Source: Desulfobacterales bacterium (GTDB lineage: Bacteria; Desulfobacterota; Desulfobacteria; Desulfobacterales; Desulfobacteraceae). From it: 7,835 bases of DNA. The notes under the pieces were generated by a model. The model had not been told where the DNA came from. It did not search any database and saw only the letters and a list, made by a program, of their open reading frames with translations. The stretch spans positions 1-7,835 of the forward strand of contig JAKSBO010000612.1 in NCBI GenBank assembly GCA_022361095.1. Reading direction: 5' to 3'. Positions 1 to 5,806 of this stretch are shown here, piece after piece (the first letter of the stretch is position 1; the number at the start of each line of letters is the position of its first letter). The position numbers were made by a program, and so were the translations under genes.

Positions 1-931
1 CATCCAGAAAAACACCGTCATTATCTTCCCGGTTTCGAGCGGTTACCCCGATCAAAATCTCACCTTCATTAGTGAATTTTACCGCATTGGATACCAGATT
101 GGTCATTACCTGTTTTAAACGCAGGGGATCGGTTTTTATTTGGCGCGGCACATTTTCATGAATATCTGTGATCAGCGCCACTGATTTTAGGGCAAAGCCG
201 GGTTTAAATATATCTATGACTTCCCCTACAAGTGTTCGCACATTCACCGGAACCAATTCTATGTCAAGTTTTCCCGCATCTATTTTTGAAAAATCAAGGA
301 TGTCGTTAATGATTTTTAATAAATCCTTTGACGATGTATTGATGGTGCTTGCGTACTCATTCATCTGGGGTGGCAGGCCGGCTTTGCGCATAAGATCGCT
401 TATGCCGATGATGGCATTCATAGGCGTCCGGATTTCATGGCTCATGTTGGCAAGAAACAGGCTTTTTGCATTGGACGATGCTTCTGCTGCATCCCGGGCG
501 ACCCTAAGTTCGGCATTGGCGTTTTCAAGTTCTTGGGTGCGTTTTGCCACTTGTCTTTCCAGCAGCACTTCCCTGAGTTCAATCTGGCGGACCATCCAGT
601 TCATGCTACGCATTAGGGCGATTAATTCATTTTCATCTTCCGTTTCAACCGGATCATTGGGGATATCAAAATATCTGTAGCTGCCGTGTTTTATGTCCAG
701 GCACAGGGAGGCGATCTGCTGCACCTGCTTGAAAAAAAGCCATTGAAGCCCAAAAAGAAAAGGGCTGAATACGGCATTAAATAAAATCAGGCATATGCAT
801 ATGGTCAAAGCAATTTGGAAGGTGGTATCAAAAAAAAAGGGCGTATTCCGGGTAAAAAGAATAATAACCACCACCGGAATCAACATATGCAGCGAGGAGA
901 GTAGGCGAAACTTGGTTTTTACTCTAAGCAT
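1..931 (-). CDS. Membrane-bound sensor histidine kinase, N-terminal 310 residues (runs off the left edge)
   Basis: Inner-membrane sensor kinase that would autophosphorylate a histidine and pass the phosphate to a response regulator. Two hydrophobic segments (about residues 11-26 and 38-60) are separated by a very short periplasmic loop, so there is no sizeable external sensor. A HAMP-like region (about 61-118) and a coiled coil (118-155) follow. The HisKA domain has the H-box MSHEIRTPMN with the phospho-acceptor at His165. The ATPase domain begins with an N-box (about 271-285, containing NLVSNAVKFTNEG); its G-boxes lie outside the window. The HEIRTPMN type is typical of BarA-like hybrid kinases, so receiver domains beyond the edge are likely but unseen. 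The start is the only ATG after an in-frame stop at 968-970. No strong Shine-Dalgarno is visible, only a weak GATGG. It is a separate unit from the kinase gene upstream, 312 bp away. Confidence 0.93.
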   Translation of the reverse strand, partial: MLRVKTKFRLLSSLHMLIPVVVIILFTRNTPFFFDTTFQIALTICICLILFNAVFSPFLFGLQWLFFKQVQQIASLCLDIKHGSYRYFDIPNDPVETEDENELIALMRSMNWMVRQIELREVLLERQVAKRTQELENANAELRVARDAAEASSNAKSLFLANMSHEIRTPMNAIIGISDLMRKAGLPPQMNEYASTINTSSKDLLKIINDILDFSKIDAGKLDIELVPVNVRTLVGEVIDIFKPGFALKSVALITDIHENVPRQIKTDPLRLKQVMTNLVSNAVKFTNEGEILIGVTARNREDNDGVFLD

Positions 932-977
932 GGGGAAACCATCACAACAATAAGTCGTTTTACATTGTCAACGCAAC

Positions 978-1009
978 ATCCGGAGGTGCTGAACATGGGC
1001 GCTCCGGAT
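978..1009 (-). promoter_or_regulatory. Leader stem-loop upstream of the partial kinase gene
   Basis: A perfect 8-bp inverted repeat, ATCCGGAG / CTCCGGAT, separated by 16 nt. It lies between the proposed promoter and the kinase start. It is not followed by a U-run on either strand, so it is a poor intrinsic terminator. A role as operator or structured 5' leader is inference. Confidence 0.4.
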
Positions 1010-1098
1010 AATTTAATAATATGGTAATCGTCTCTTTGGGCAGCATATTTTCAAGGTTAAAATTATTTGTTTGTCTTAAGTGTCTTTATTAGGCTTGG

Positions 1099-1127
1099 TT
1101 AATATAGGTAGTTTTAATTAAAGTCAA
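1099..1127 (-). promoter_or_regulatory. Candidate sigma70 promoter for the partial kinase gene
   Basis: On the minus strand, TTGACT (1127-1122) is followed after exactly 17 nt by TATTAA (1104-1099). That is five of six matches to the -35 consensus and four of six to the -10, at ideal spacing. Transcription would start near 1092, giving a leader of about 160 nt that contains the 978-1009 hairpin. Confidence 0.5.
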
Positions 1128-1160
1128 GGGGAAAATAGGGATGCCCTTATCGTCTTTTGG

Positions 1161-1197
1161 CAAAATAAGCGCCTGAAGTACACGAATTCTTTAGGCG
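1161..1197 (-). terminator. Probable rho-independent terminator of the PAS kinase gene
   Basis: A 9-bp stem with one G-U pair (1170-1178 with 1189-1197) and a 10-nt loop. On the minus strand it is followed by CTTATTTTG, a broken U-tract. It begins 47 nt beyond the kinase stop codon. The interrupted U-run makes it moderate rather than strong. Confidence 0.5.
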
Positions 1198-1243
1198 GCA
1201 AATGCCTTTCATTGAAAATTGTTTAAGAATGGACCAACGGCCA

Positions 1244-3040
1244 TTATTCGCTCAGTACCTTTTCGAAAGGCTTTTTGGGGTCTTGTTTTACATTTTCCTG
1301 AAAGGTCTCCTTTTCAAAGGCGGGAAGAAATACCTGGAAAACGGTGCCTATACCTTCCCGGCTTTTAACTTTGATAAAGCCATTATGTTTTTTTACGATG
1401 CCATCAACTGTGGATAATCCCAGGCCTGTCCCTTTCCCAAAATCCTTGGTTGTAAAATAGGGGTCAAATATTCGCATTTGGGTCTCCGGGTTCATGCCGG
1501 GCCCGGTATCTTTTACATCAAGGCGTATATATTTTCCGGGGGGGAAATTACCGGCATCCTTGATTTCCGTATCATACAATCCCACGGACAATACCCCGTC
1601 CATATGGCCCATCGATTGATAGGCATTGGTACACAGATTCATAACCACTTGATGAATTTGAGTGGGATCGGCCATAATTTTAGCTTTTGACGTGATCTCT
1701 TTCTTGATTTCAATGGAAACAGGCACCGTTGATCGGATCAGTTTTAGGGCCTCTTTTACGACTACGGAAAAGGTGAAGGGACGGGGTTTATTTTCAGCTT
1801 GTCTGCTGAAGGTCAGTATTTGATGAACCAAATCGGATGCTCTGTTGGCAGCGTTAACGATTTCGTGAAGATATTCCTTGGCCGGGGCGTTCTCATCCAG
1901 GTTCATTTGCAGCAAATTGGCATATCCCAAAATACCGCTAAGAATGTTGTTGAAATCATGGGAAATTCCGCCCGCCAAGGTGCCGATAGCTTCCATTTTA
2001 TGTCTTTGCTGGAGTTGGATTTGTAATTTTTCTTTTTCTGCTTCGGCTTGTTTCCGATCTGAAATATCCCGCACAACTGAAATAATAAACAGCTCACCGC
2101 TTTGTTCTAAGATGTTGCGGTTTGTCTCGACAGAAATTTGTTCGCCTGTTTTTGTTCTGTGCAAGGCTTCGAAAACCTGGTGTTGTGATTCAAAGAGTAA
2201 ATTGGGGTCATTGACGGTCTCGTGTTTTTCGGGAAACACCTCCTCTGTAATATCTGCAACAGTGAGTTTAAGAAACTCGTCCCTTGAGTAACCATAGCGT
2301 CGGCAGGCAATCGGGTTCACCTCAATGAACGGTTGAAAACCATCCTTTCTAAACGGATGAACAAATATTGCATCGCTGGTTGCTTCGAAAAAAATTTTAA
2401 ACCGCTTGGCATGATTGAGAGAGGCGTCTTCAGCGGCCTTGAGCGCGGTAAAATCATGGTTGTTTCCACGGCGTCCAAGCCAGTTTCCGTTACGGTCATA
2501 CACCGACAAGCAGTTGTGCTGTATCCAGCGCACGCTTTTATTCCGGTTTATAATTCGGAAAGTGAGCTTGCATGTGTCTGTTGACTCGGTCATATGTGTC
2601 AGGTTCTGTTTGACCTTTTCACGATCATCGGGGTGCACTAGAGAAAAGAATAGCGATGGGTCACGTATAAATTCCCGGGCTTGGTACCCGCTTATTTTTT
2701 CACAAGATGGTGATACGTAAATTAAATTACCATTTAAATCACGCCAATATTCCCAATCAAAGGTAAAGTCAGCTATAGCCCGGTATTTCTCTTTACTTTT
2801 TTTGAGCGCTTCCAAAGCGCTCTTAAGTTTGTTGATGTATCTGCCGTGGAAAAAGCCGAAAATGAGTCCGAAAACAGTGGGAATAATATATGCTGCCGAT
2901 ATAGATGGGACATATCCTGTTATTATTTTCTGTCCGTATGACAAAGAGACAAGCATTAGTGCTCCCAATAGAGCACCGATAATGGAGGCGTCACGGCAAA
3001 TGTCTGTGGTTGCTGTGGTGTTCACTTTTATTTTAAGCAT
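1244..3040 (-). CDS. PAS-PAS sensor histidine kinase, 598 aa
   Basis: Membrane-anchored two-component sensor kinase. Two membrane segments (about residues 18-36 and 45-66) are followed by a coiled coil and two PAS domains. The first spans about 80-205 and resembles PAS_3/PAC in the FSLVHPDDR and RWIQHN segments. The second spans about 210-335, contains VNPIACRRYGYSRDEF and ends in the PAC-like VVRDISDRK. The HisKA helix reads GTLAGGISHDFNN, with His361 as phospho-acceptor, the HDFNN type found in NtrB-like orphan kinases. The ATPase domain is complete: N-box near Asn468/Asn472, G1 DTGPG at 511-515, F-box FDPYFTTK and G2 GKGTGLGLS at 535-543. There is no receiver domain and no response regulator gene in view, so the partner is unknown. 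The start is supported by AGGAGG at 3050-3045, only 4 nt from the ATG. PAS ligands cannot be read from the sequence. Confidence 0.95.
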   Translation of the reverse strand: MLKIKVNTTATTDICRDASIIGALLGALMLVSLSYGQKIITGYVPSISAAYIIPTVFGLIFGFFHGRYINKLKSALEALKKSKEKYRAIADFTFDWEYWRDLNGNLIYVSPSCEKISGYQAREFIRDPSLFFSLVHPDDREKVKQNLTHMTESTDTCKLTFRIINRNKSVRWIQHNCLSVYDRNGNWLGRRGNNHDFTALKAAEDASLNHAKRFKIFFEATSDAIFVHPFRKDGFQPFIEVNPIACRRYGYSRDEFLKLTVADITEEVFPEKHETVNDPNLLFESQHQVFEALHRTKTGEQISVETNRNILEQSGELFIISVVRDISDRKQAEAEKEKLQIQLQQRHKMEAIGTLAGGISHDFNNILSGILGYANLLQMNLDENAPAKEYLHEIVNAANRASDLVHQILTFSRQAENKPRPFTFSVVVKEALKLIRSTVPVSIEIKKEITSKAKIMADPTQIHQVVMNLCTNAYQSMGHMDGVLSVGLYDTEIKDAGNFPPGKYIRLDVKDTGPGMNPETQMRIFDPYFTTKDFGKGTGLGLSTVDGIVKKHNGFIKVKSREGIGTVFQVFLPAFEKETFQENVKQDPKKPFEKVLSE

Positions 3041-3071
3041 ATGCCCTCCTTTTCTGTCACTTTTTACGGGT

Positions 3072-3090
3072 GTTGGCCTTTAAAGCCAAC
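3072..3090 (-). promoter_or_regulatory. Stem-loop at the proposed 5' end of the PAS kinase mRNA
   Basis: GTTGGC / GCCAAC are perfect 6-bp arms around CTTTAAA, making a near-perfect 19-bp palindrome. It lies about where transcription would begin from the 3094-3102 promoter and 22 nt from the Shine-Dalgarno. It could be an operator at +1 or a 5'-end hairpin that protects the transcript. Function is inference. Confidence 0.4.
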
Positions 3091-3093
3091 TTA

Positions 3094-3102
3094 TATATAC
3101 CA
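3094..3102 (-). promoter_or_regulatory. Candidate extended -10 promoter of the PAS kinase gene
   Basis: The minus strand reads TGGTATATA (3102-3094), fitting the extended -10 pattern TGN plus a TATAAT-like hexamer (four of six). The -35 is poor (CTGTTA, 16 nt upstream), as is usual for extended -10 promoters. The predicted start near 3087 falls inside the palindrome at 3072-3090. Confidence 0.35.
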
Positions 3103-3188
3103 TATTAAGTTTGGATAACAGTATTTTATTGATATGTCATTTTTTTATTGCGAATATATAAAAATATTAGTTCGATGCTATCCCCAAC

Positions 3189-3201
3189 CATCAGATTGAT
3201 G
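3189..3201. promoter_or_regulatory. 13-bp dyad, copy 1 of a repeated operator-like site
   Basis: CATCA-GAT-TGATG is a perfect 5-3-5 hyphenated palindrome. It shares the 11-bp core ATCAGATTGAT with a second perfect dyad at 3378-3390. The heptamer CCCCAAC lies directly before it and 10 nt before the second copy. Such paired dyads are typical of dimeric regulator binding sites; the regulator is unknown. Confidence 0.4.
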
Positions 3202-3277
3202 TCAATTTAAAACAAGCACCGGTCAGATCGTTACCGGCCATGTCCCTTAATGAAAAAACTTTATGCAGTATCCCATG

Positions 3278-3343
3278 GCAAACAGGGCTGCTGTATATGG
3301 CGTATTTTACCGTGCGGTTTTCAGTTCTGTAACGCCCTGTTGC
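3278..3343. repeat. Long-spaced inverted repeat
   Basis: GCAAACAGGGC (3278-3288) is matched by GCCCTGTTGC (3334-3343), complementary with one missing base, enclosing 45 nt. A competing pairing GGCGT (3299-3303) with ACGCC (3332-3336) uses part of the same right arm. The pair could form the closing helix of a structured RNA or mark the ends of a degenerate element. Neither is proven. Confidence 0.4.
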
Positions 3344-3377
3344 TTAAATTTATGCTGAACCCCCAACTTATTGTGTA

Positions 3378-3390
3378 GATCAGATTGATC
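3378..3390. promoter_or_regulatory. 13-bp dyad, copy 2 of a repeated operator-like site
   Basis: GATCA-GAT-TGATC is a perfect 5-3-5 palindrome with the same 11-bp core as 3189-3201. The outermost base pair changed on both sides together, so symmetry is kept between the copies. It lies about 57 bp upstream of a candidate chemoreceptor promoter. Confidence 0.4.
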
Positions 3391-3446
3391 ATGTGAGTGT
3401 TAAAATTGCGTGAGCCTTTTGTTAAGTTTTTAATGTGCAGCTAGCA

Positions 3447-3476
3447 TTGTTATTGACATCTAACTAAAAGTCTAAT
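3447..3476 (+). promoter_or_regulatory. Candidate promoter toward the chemoreceptor gene
   Basis: TTGTTA (3447-3452) precedes TCTAAT (3471-3476) by 18 nt, four and five of six consensus matches. A better -35 (TTGACA, 3453-3458) is present but lacks a good -10 at standard spacing. The leader to the ATG would be about 285 nt, which is long. Other promoters nearer the gene cannot be excluded. Confidence 0.3.
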
Positions 3477-3673
3477 AAGTGTCGATTTCCATATACTTAG
3501 TTTTCGAACGAAACCTGGAAATTTTGCCGCGTACAAGGTGGGACAAATTAAAGCCTTTGGAATACACAGCACATGTCGAGGCTTAAAATTTGCGGCCAGT
3601 GAAGTAATCGGAAAAATATGCGGTTTTCGGTCGGGCACTGCCTAGGCTGGAACAGTGTACAATCAACCCAAAT

Positions 3674-3696
3674 ATAGGTTTTTGCCTATCCGGCAA
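3674..3696 (+). promoter_or_regulatory. Two mutually exclusive short hairpins in the chemoreceptor leader
   Basis: ATAGG (3674-3678) can pair with CCTAT (3685-3689), while TTGCC (3682-3686) can pair with GGCAA (3692-3696). The helices share bases and cannot coexist. They lie about 60 nt before the Shine-Dalgarno and upstream of a T-rich stretch (3702-3748). The stems are only 5 bp. I could not match this to a known riboswitch class, including the cyclic-di-GMP types. Confidence 0.3.
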
Positions 3697-3768
3697 TATG
3701 TCGCTGTTCTGTTTTTGTTTAATCTTCTTTTTAAATTTAATTGTTTTTAGCCATTGGAGATCTCTGCC

Positions 3769-5457
3769 ATGAAACAAATTCGATTCAAGAACCTCAGCCT
3801 TTTTAAAAAGATTTTTAGTATTGCATGTCTCTCCGGTTTGTTGCTTTTTGTGATTATCACCTTTTTTATTATTCCAGTTATCCAAAAAAAAATGATCCAA
3901 GAGCGGGAGACCGCTTTGGAAAATGTCGTGGATACCGTTCTCAGTCTGATTAAGGATTATGAAAAACTGGTTGGCCAGGGAAAAATGACCCGGGATCAAG
4001 CAAAGTCCGAAGCTAAAAAAAACATCCGGGCGATAAGATACGGAGCCTATTCCCAGGAATATATTTTTGCCCTCCGGGCAACGGATACCACGATGGTAAT
4101 CCATCCCATGCAACCGGAGCTGAACGGAGAATCCATGTCCCAAACTAAAGACGCCGGGGGGGGATTCCCGTTTAAGGAAATGGTCACACTGGCCCGGGAA
4201 AACTCCGGCGGTTTTTTAACCTATTGCTGGCCTAAGCCCGGTTCAAATAAACCGGTACCCAAGCTTTCCCACGTAAAGGCGTATACATCCTGGGGCTGGA
4301 TCATCGGATCCGGAATTTACATGGACGATGTCATGGCTGCCGTAAATAAAGTTAAATTGACTATTTACACTGCCATATTGGTCACTACGCTTATTTCACT
4401 GGGGTTAGCACTGTATATTGCCAACATTATTGTGAAACCGATTAAACAAAGTGTATTGTTTGCCGAACAGGTGGCACAAGGGAATTTAACCCATCAGCTT
4501 TCCATTGGACAGGAAGATGAGGTTGGGGAGTTGGTAAAAGCGCTGAACCGCATGGTTTCGAGTCTGGGCAAGATATTTTCCGATTTTTCTGGAAAAACAG
4601 ATTCCATTTCCGCCTGCTCAACCGAATTGTCCGCCATATCCGACCAGATGTCTTCCAGCGCCAATCAGATAGCCGGTAATTGTTCTCATATTCTAGGTAT
4701 GGCGGAACAAACTGCCGACGGCATGACAACGACGGCAGCCGCCACGGAGCAGACCGCCAACAGTGTCCAGGCCATCGTATCCGCCTCTGAAGAGATGTCC
4801 GCCACTATTGCCGAAATCTCCGGCAACATGGCTGAAGGAAACCGCATCACAATTAAGGCCGTTAACACGGCTAAAGATGTGTCTAACAACATAGAAAATC
4901 TAAATATGGCTGCAAACCAGATCAGTCAAATAACAGAGACCATTGCCGATATCTCTGAACAAACTAATCTTTTGGCCCTTAATGCCACAATTGAAGCCGC
5001 CCGTGCAGGTGAGGCAGGCAAGGGGTTTGCCGTGGTGGCGGCGGAGATCAAAGAGCTGGCAAGACAAACAGCCCATGCAACGGATGAAATTAGTGCAAAA
5101 ATTACAGGAATTCAGTCCACAACCCGGGAATCCGTATCGTCTATCACATCCATCGCGGAGATTGTTGACGAGATCAATCAAATTGTTTCCACCGTCGCTC
5201 GTGCCATGGAAGAGCAATCGGCTATGACAAAAGAAATTTCATTCAACGTCAGTCAGGCAGCCCAGGGAATGAAAGAGACGAACAAAAATATTAATCATGC
5301 CGCCCAAAATGCAGAACATGTCAAAGAGGATATTTCCGAGAATACCCAGGCAACAGAAGAAATGAGTGTATCAAGCGAACAGGTGAAAGCCAGTGCATCT
5401 GAACTTTCCCAAATGGCAGAGCGCCTTAACCAGATGGTCGGGCTGTTTAAATTTTAA
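3769..5457 (+). CDS. Methyl-accepting chemotaxis protein with single Cache sensor, 562 aa
   Basis: Transmembrane chemoreceptor that senses a small ligand in the periplasm and controls the CheA/CheW kinase complex. TM1 is at about residues 15-37 and TM2 at 198-220. The periplasmic domain between them (about 40-190) has the sCache_2-like pattern: a conserved YIFAL strand, HPMQPELNG, and [14 protein letters not shown] before TM2. HAMP spans about 221-270. The cytoplasmic signalling hairpin (about 280-550) carries the near-invariant tip [20 protein letters not shown] (395-414) followed by [10 protein letters not shown]. Glu/Gln-rich helices such as [13 protein letters not shown] are probable methylation regions. 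There is no C-terminal CheR/CheB-docking pentapeptide; the protein ends [11 protein letters not shown] chose ATG 3769 because GGAGA at 3756-3760 is a Shine-Dalgarno at good distance; a TTG at 3754 overlaps that site. No other che gene is in view. The ligand is not predictable. Confidence 0.96.
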   Translation: MKQIRFKNLSLFKKIFSIACLSGLLLFVIITFFIIPVIQKKMIQERETALENVVDTVLSLIKDYEKLVGQGKMTRDQAKSEAKKNIRAIRYGAYSQEYIFALRATDTTMVIHPMQPELNGESMSQTKDAGGGFPFKEMVTLARENSGGFLTYCWPKPGSNKPVPKLSHVKAYTSWGWIIGSGIYMDDVMAAVNKVKLTIYTAILVTTLISLGLALYIANIIVKPIKQSVLFAEQVAQGNLTHQLSIGQEDEVGELVKALNRMVSSLGKIFSDFSGKTDSISACSTELSAISDQMSSSANQIAGNCSHILGMAEQTADGMTTTAAATEQTANSVQAIVSASEEMSATIAEISGNMAEGNRITIKAVNTAKDVSNNIENLNMAANQISQITETIADISEQTNLLALNATIEAARAGEAGKGFAVVAAEIKELARQTAHATDEISAKITGIQSTTRESVSSITSIAEIVDEINQIVSTVARAMEEQSAMTKEISFNVSQAAQGMKETNKNINHAAQNAEHVKEDISENTQATEEMSVSSEQVKASASELSQMAERLNQMVGLFKF

Positions 5458-5489
5458 TACGGGCCCGGGGATTGTCTGATCAAAATTAC

Positions 5490-5516
5490 ACCTGCCCTGT
5501 CTTCCAGGGCGGGTTT
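5490..5516 (+). terminator. Probable terminator of the chemoreceptor gene
   Basis: A 10-bp GC-rich stem (5490-5499 with 5505-5514, one G-U pair, loop TCTTC) lies 32 nt after the stop codon. The T-run is only three bases before an A-run, so termination may be weaker than the stem suggests. Confidence 0.55.
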
Positions 5517-5533
5517 AAAAAAACACCCGAAAA

Positions 5534-5567
5534 GCCGATAGAAAGGCGTAAAAGGCGCCATCGGCGC
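5534..5567. repeat. Overlapping inverted repeats
   Basis: GCCGAT (5534-5539) pairs with ATCGGC (5560-5565) across 20 nt. Alternatively GCGCC-ATC-GGCGC (5555-5567) forms a compact hairpin using the same right arm. Read leftward, the compact hairpin is followed by CTTTTACG, so it could act as a weak terminator on the minus strand, although no gene there needs one. Confidence 0.35.
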
Positions 5568-5628
5568 TGATACCATTTACCTGCCGGGCTCACCTTTTGA
5601 TCCCCTGAATCACCTTGTTCAAAATGTT

Positions 5629-5664
5629 CTGGAAGGGGCGGTTCGCCCCGGCGGATCATTCCAG
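5629..5664. repeat. Two-tier hairpin element
   Basis: An inner perfect hairpin GGGGCG-GTT-CGCCCC (5635-5649) is enclosed by an outer perfect 6-bp pair CTGGAA (5629-5634) and TTCCAG (5659-5664). A 9-nt one-sided bulge, GGCGGATCA, separates the arms on the right. The outer and inner left arms are contiguous, so the fold would be a long stem with one large bulge. Function unknown; it is not followed by a U-run. Confidence 0.45.
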
Positions 5665-5710
5665 CCGAAAATATAATCTCGGATAAGCGCAAAATAGATG
5701 AAAGAGAAGC

Positions 5711-5739
5711 TTGTCCGGCCCGGACTTCTTGTATAGAAT
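5711..5739 (+). promoter_or_regulatory. Candidate promoter of the permease gene with overlapping palindrome
   Basis: TTGTCC (5711-5716) and TAGAAT (5734-5739) are separated by 17 nt, four and five of six consensus matches. A 13-bp palindrome GTCCGG-C-CCGGAC (5713-5725) covers most of the -35 and half the spacer, where a repressor would block polymerase. The predicted start near 5746 gives a leader of about 60 nt. Confidence 0.45.
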
Positions 5740-5758
5740 GCAAAGCAAGAGTTCCATC

Positions 5759-5806
5759 ATGAAAAGCGAAAAACGGTTTACGATCGGTATAAGGATGACT
5801 GACTGA
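5759..5806 (+). CDS. Possible 15-codon leader peptide overlapping the permease start
   Basis: ATG at 5759 opens a frame reading MKSEKRFTIGIRMTD. Its TGA stop (5804-5806) shares its last base with the permease ATG, the TGATG arrangement typical of translational coupling. Only a weak AGAG lies upstream as a ribosome site. It may be chance, or it may set permease translation. No runs of one amino acid suggest attenuation. Confidence 0.25.
   Translation: MKSEKRFTIGIRMTD

Larger units (their letters stand above)
932..1243. other. Intergenic region between the two kinase genes
   Basis: No coding sequence is supported here. Read on the minus strand, the gap holds in order a terminator-like hairpin for the upstream kinase (1161-1197), a sigma70-type promoter (1099-1127) and a leader hairpin (978-1009) before the partial kinase gene. 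Together these suggest the two kinases are transcribed separately although they lie in the same direction. Confidence 0.6.
3041..3768. other. 728-bp hairpin-rich divergent intergenic region
   Basis: I support no protein gene here. The region is AT-rich with many short dyads: 3072-3090, 3189-3201, 3219-3237 (CCGGT/ACCGG, 9-nt loop), 3278-3343, 3378-3390, 3500-3514, 3636-3657 (CACTG/CAGTG) and 3674-3696. It must contain the promoters of the leftward PAS kinase and rightward chemoreceptor genes. A small reading frame (3238-3330, 30 aa) and a 63-codon minus-strand frame (3450-3638, GTG start) lack ribosome sites and are not called as genes. The length and density of dyads exceed what two promoters need, so a small RNA or a decayed or repeated element is possible. 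Confidence 0.6.
5458..5805. other. 348-bp spacer packed with inverted repeats
   Basis: No gene is called except a possible 15-codon leader peptide near the right end. In order the spacer holds the chemoreceptor terminator (5490-5516), overlapping dyads at 5534-5567, a two-tier hairpin at 5629-5664, and the permease promoter with a palindrome (5711-5739). Long frames exist on both strands (5486-5743 minus, 5542-5673 plus without ATG). Neither has a ribosome site or a family I recognise, and they probably arise because the palindromes lack stop codons. Confidence 0.6.

Noticed and set aside
168..680. A 170-codon plus-strand reading frame
   Set aside because: It is antisense to the partial kinase, whose frame encodes an unmistakable H-box and N-box; the plus frame resembles no protein.
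3238..3330. 30-codon plus-strand frame starting MSLNEK
   Set aside because: No ribosome site, it overlaps an inverted repeat, and it has no recognisable features.
3754..3768. Upstream TTG start adding five residues to the chemoreceptor
   Set aside because: The TTG overlaps the Shine-Dalgarno GGAGA that serves the ATG at 3769, and no ribosome site lies upstream of the TTG.
3583..4143. 186-codon minus-strand frame across the chemoreceptor start
   Set aside because: It is mostly antisense to the membrane and Cache region of the chemoreceptor and has no protein-like pattern or ribosome site.
5486..5743. 85-codon minus-strand frame and overlapping 44-codon plus frame (5542-5673)
   Set aside because: They run through terminator and hairpin sequences. 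The plus frame has no ATG, and neither has a ribosome site or known family.
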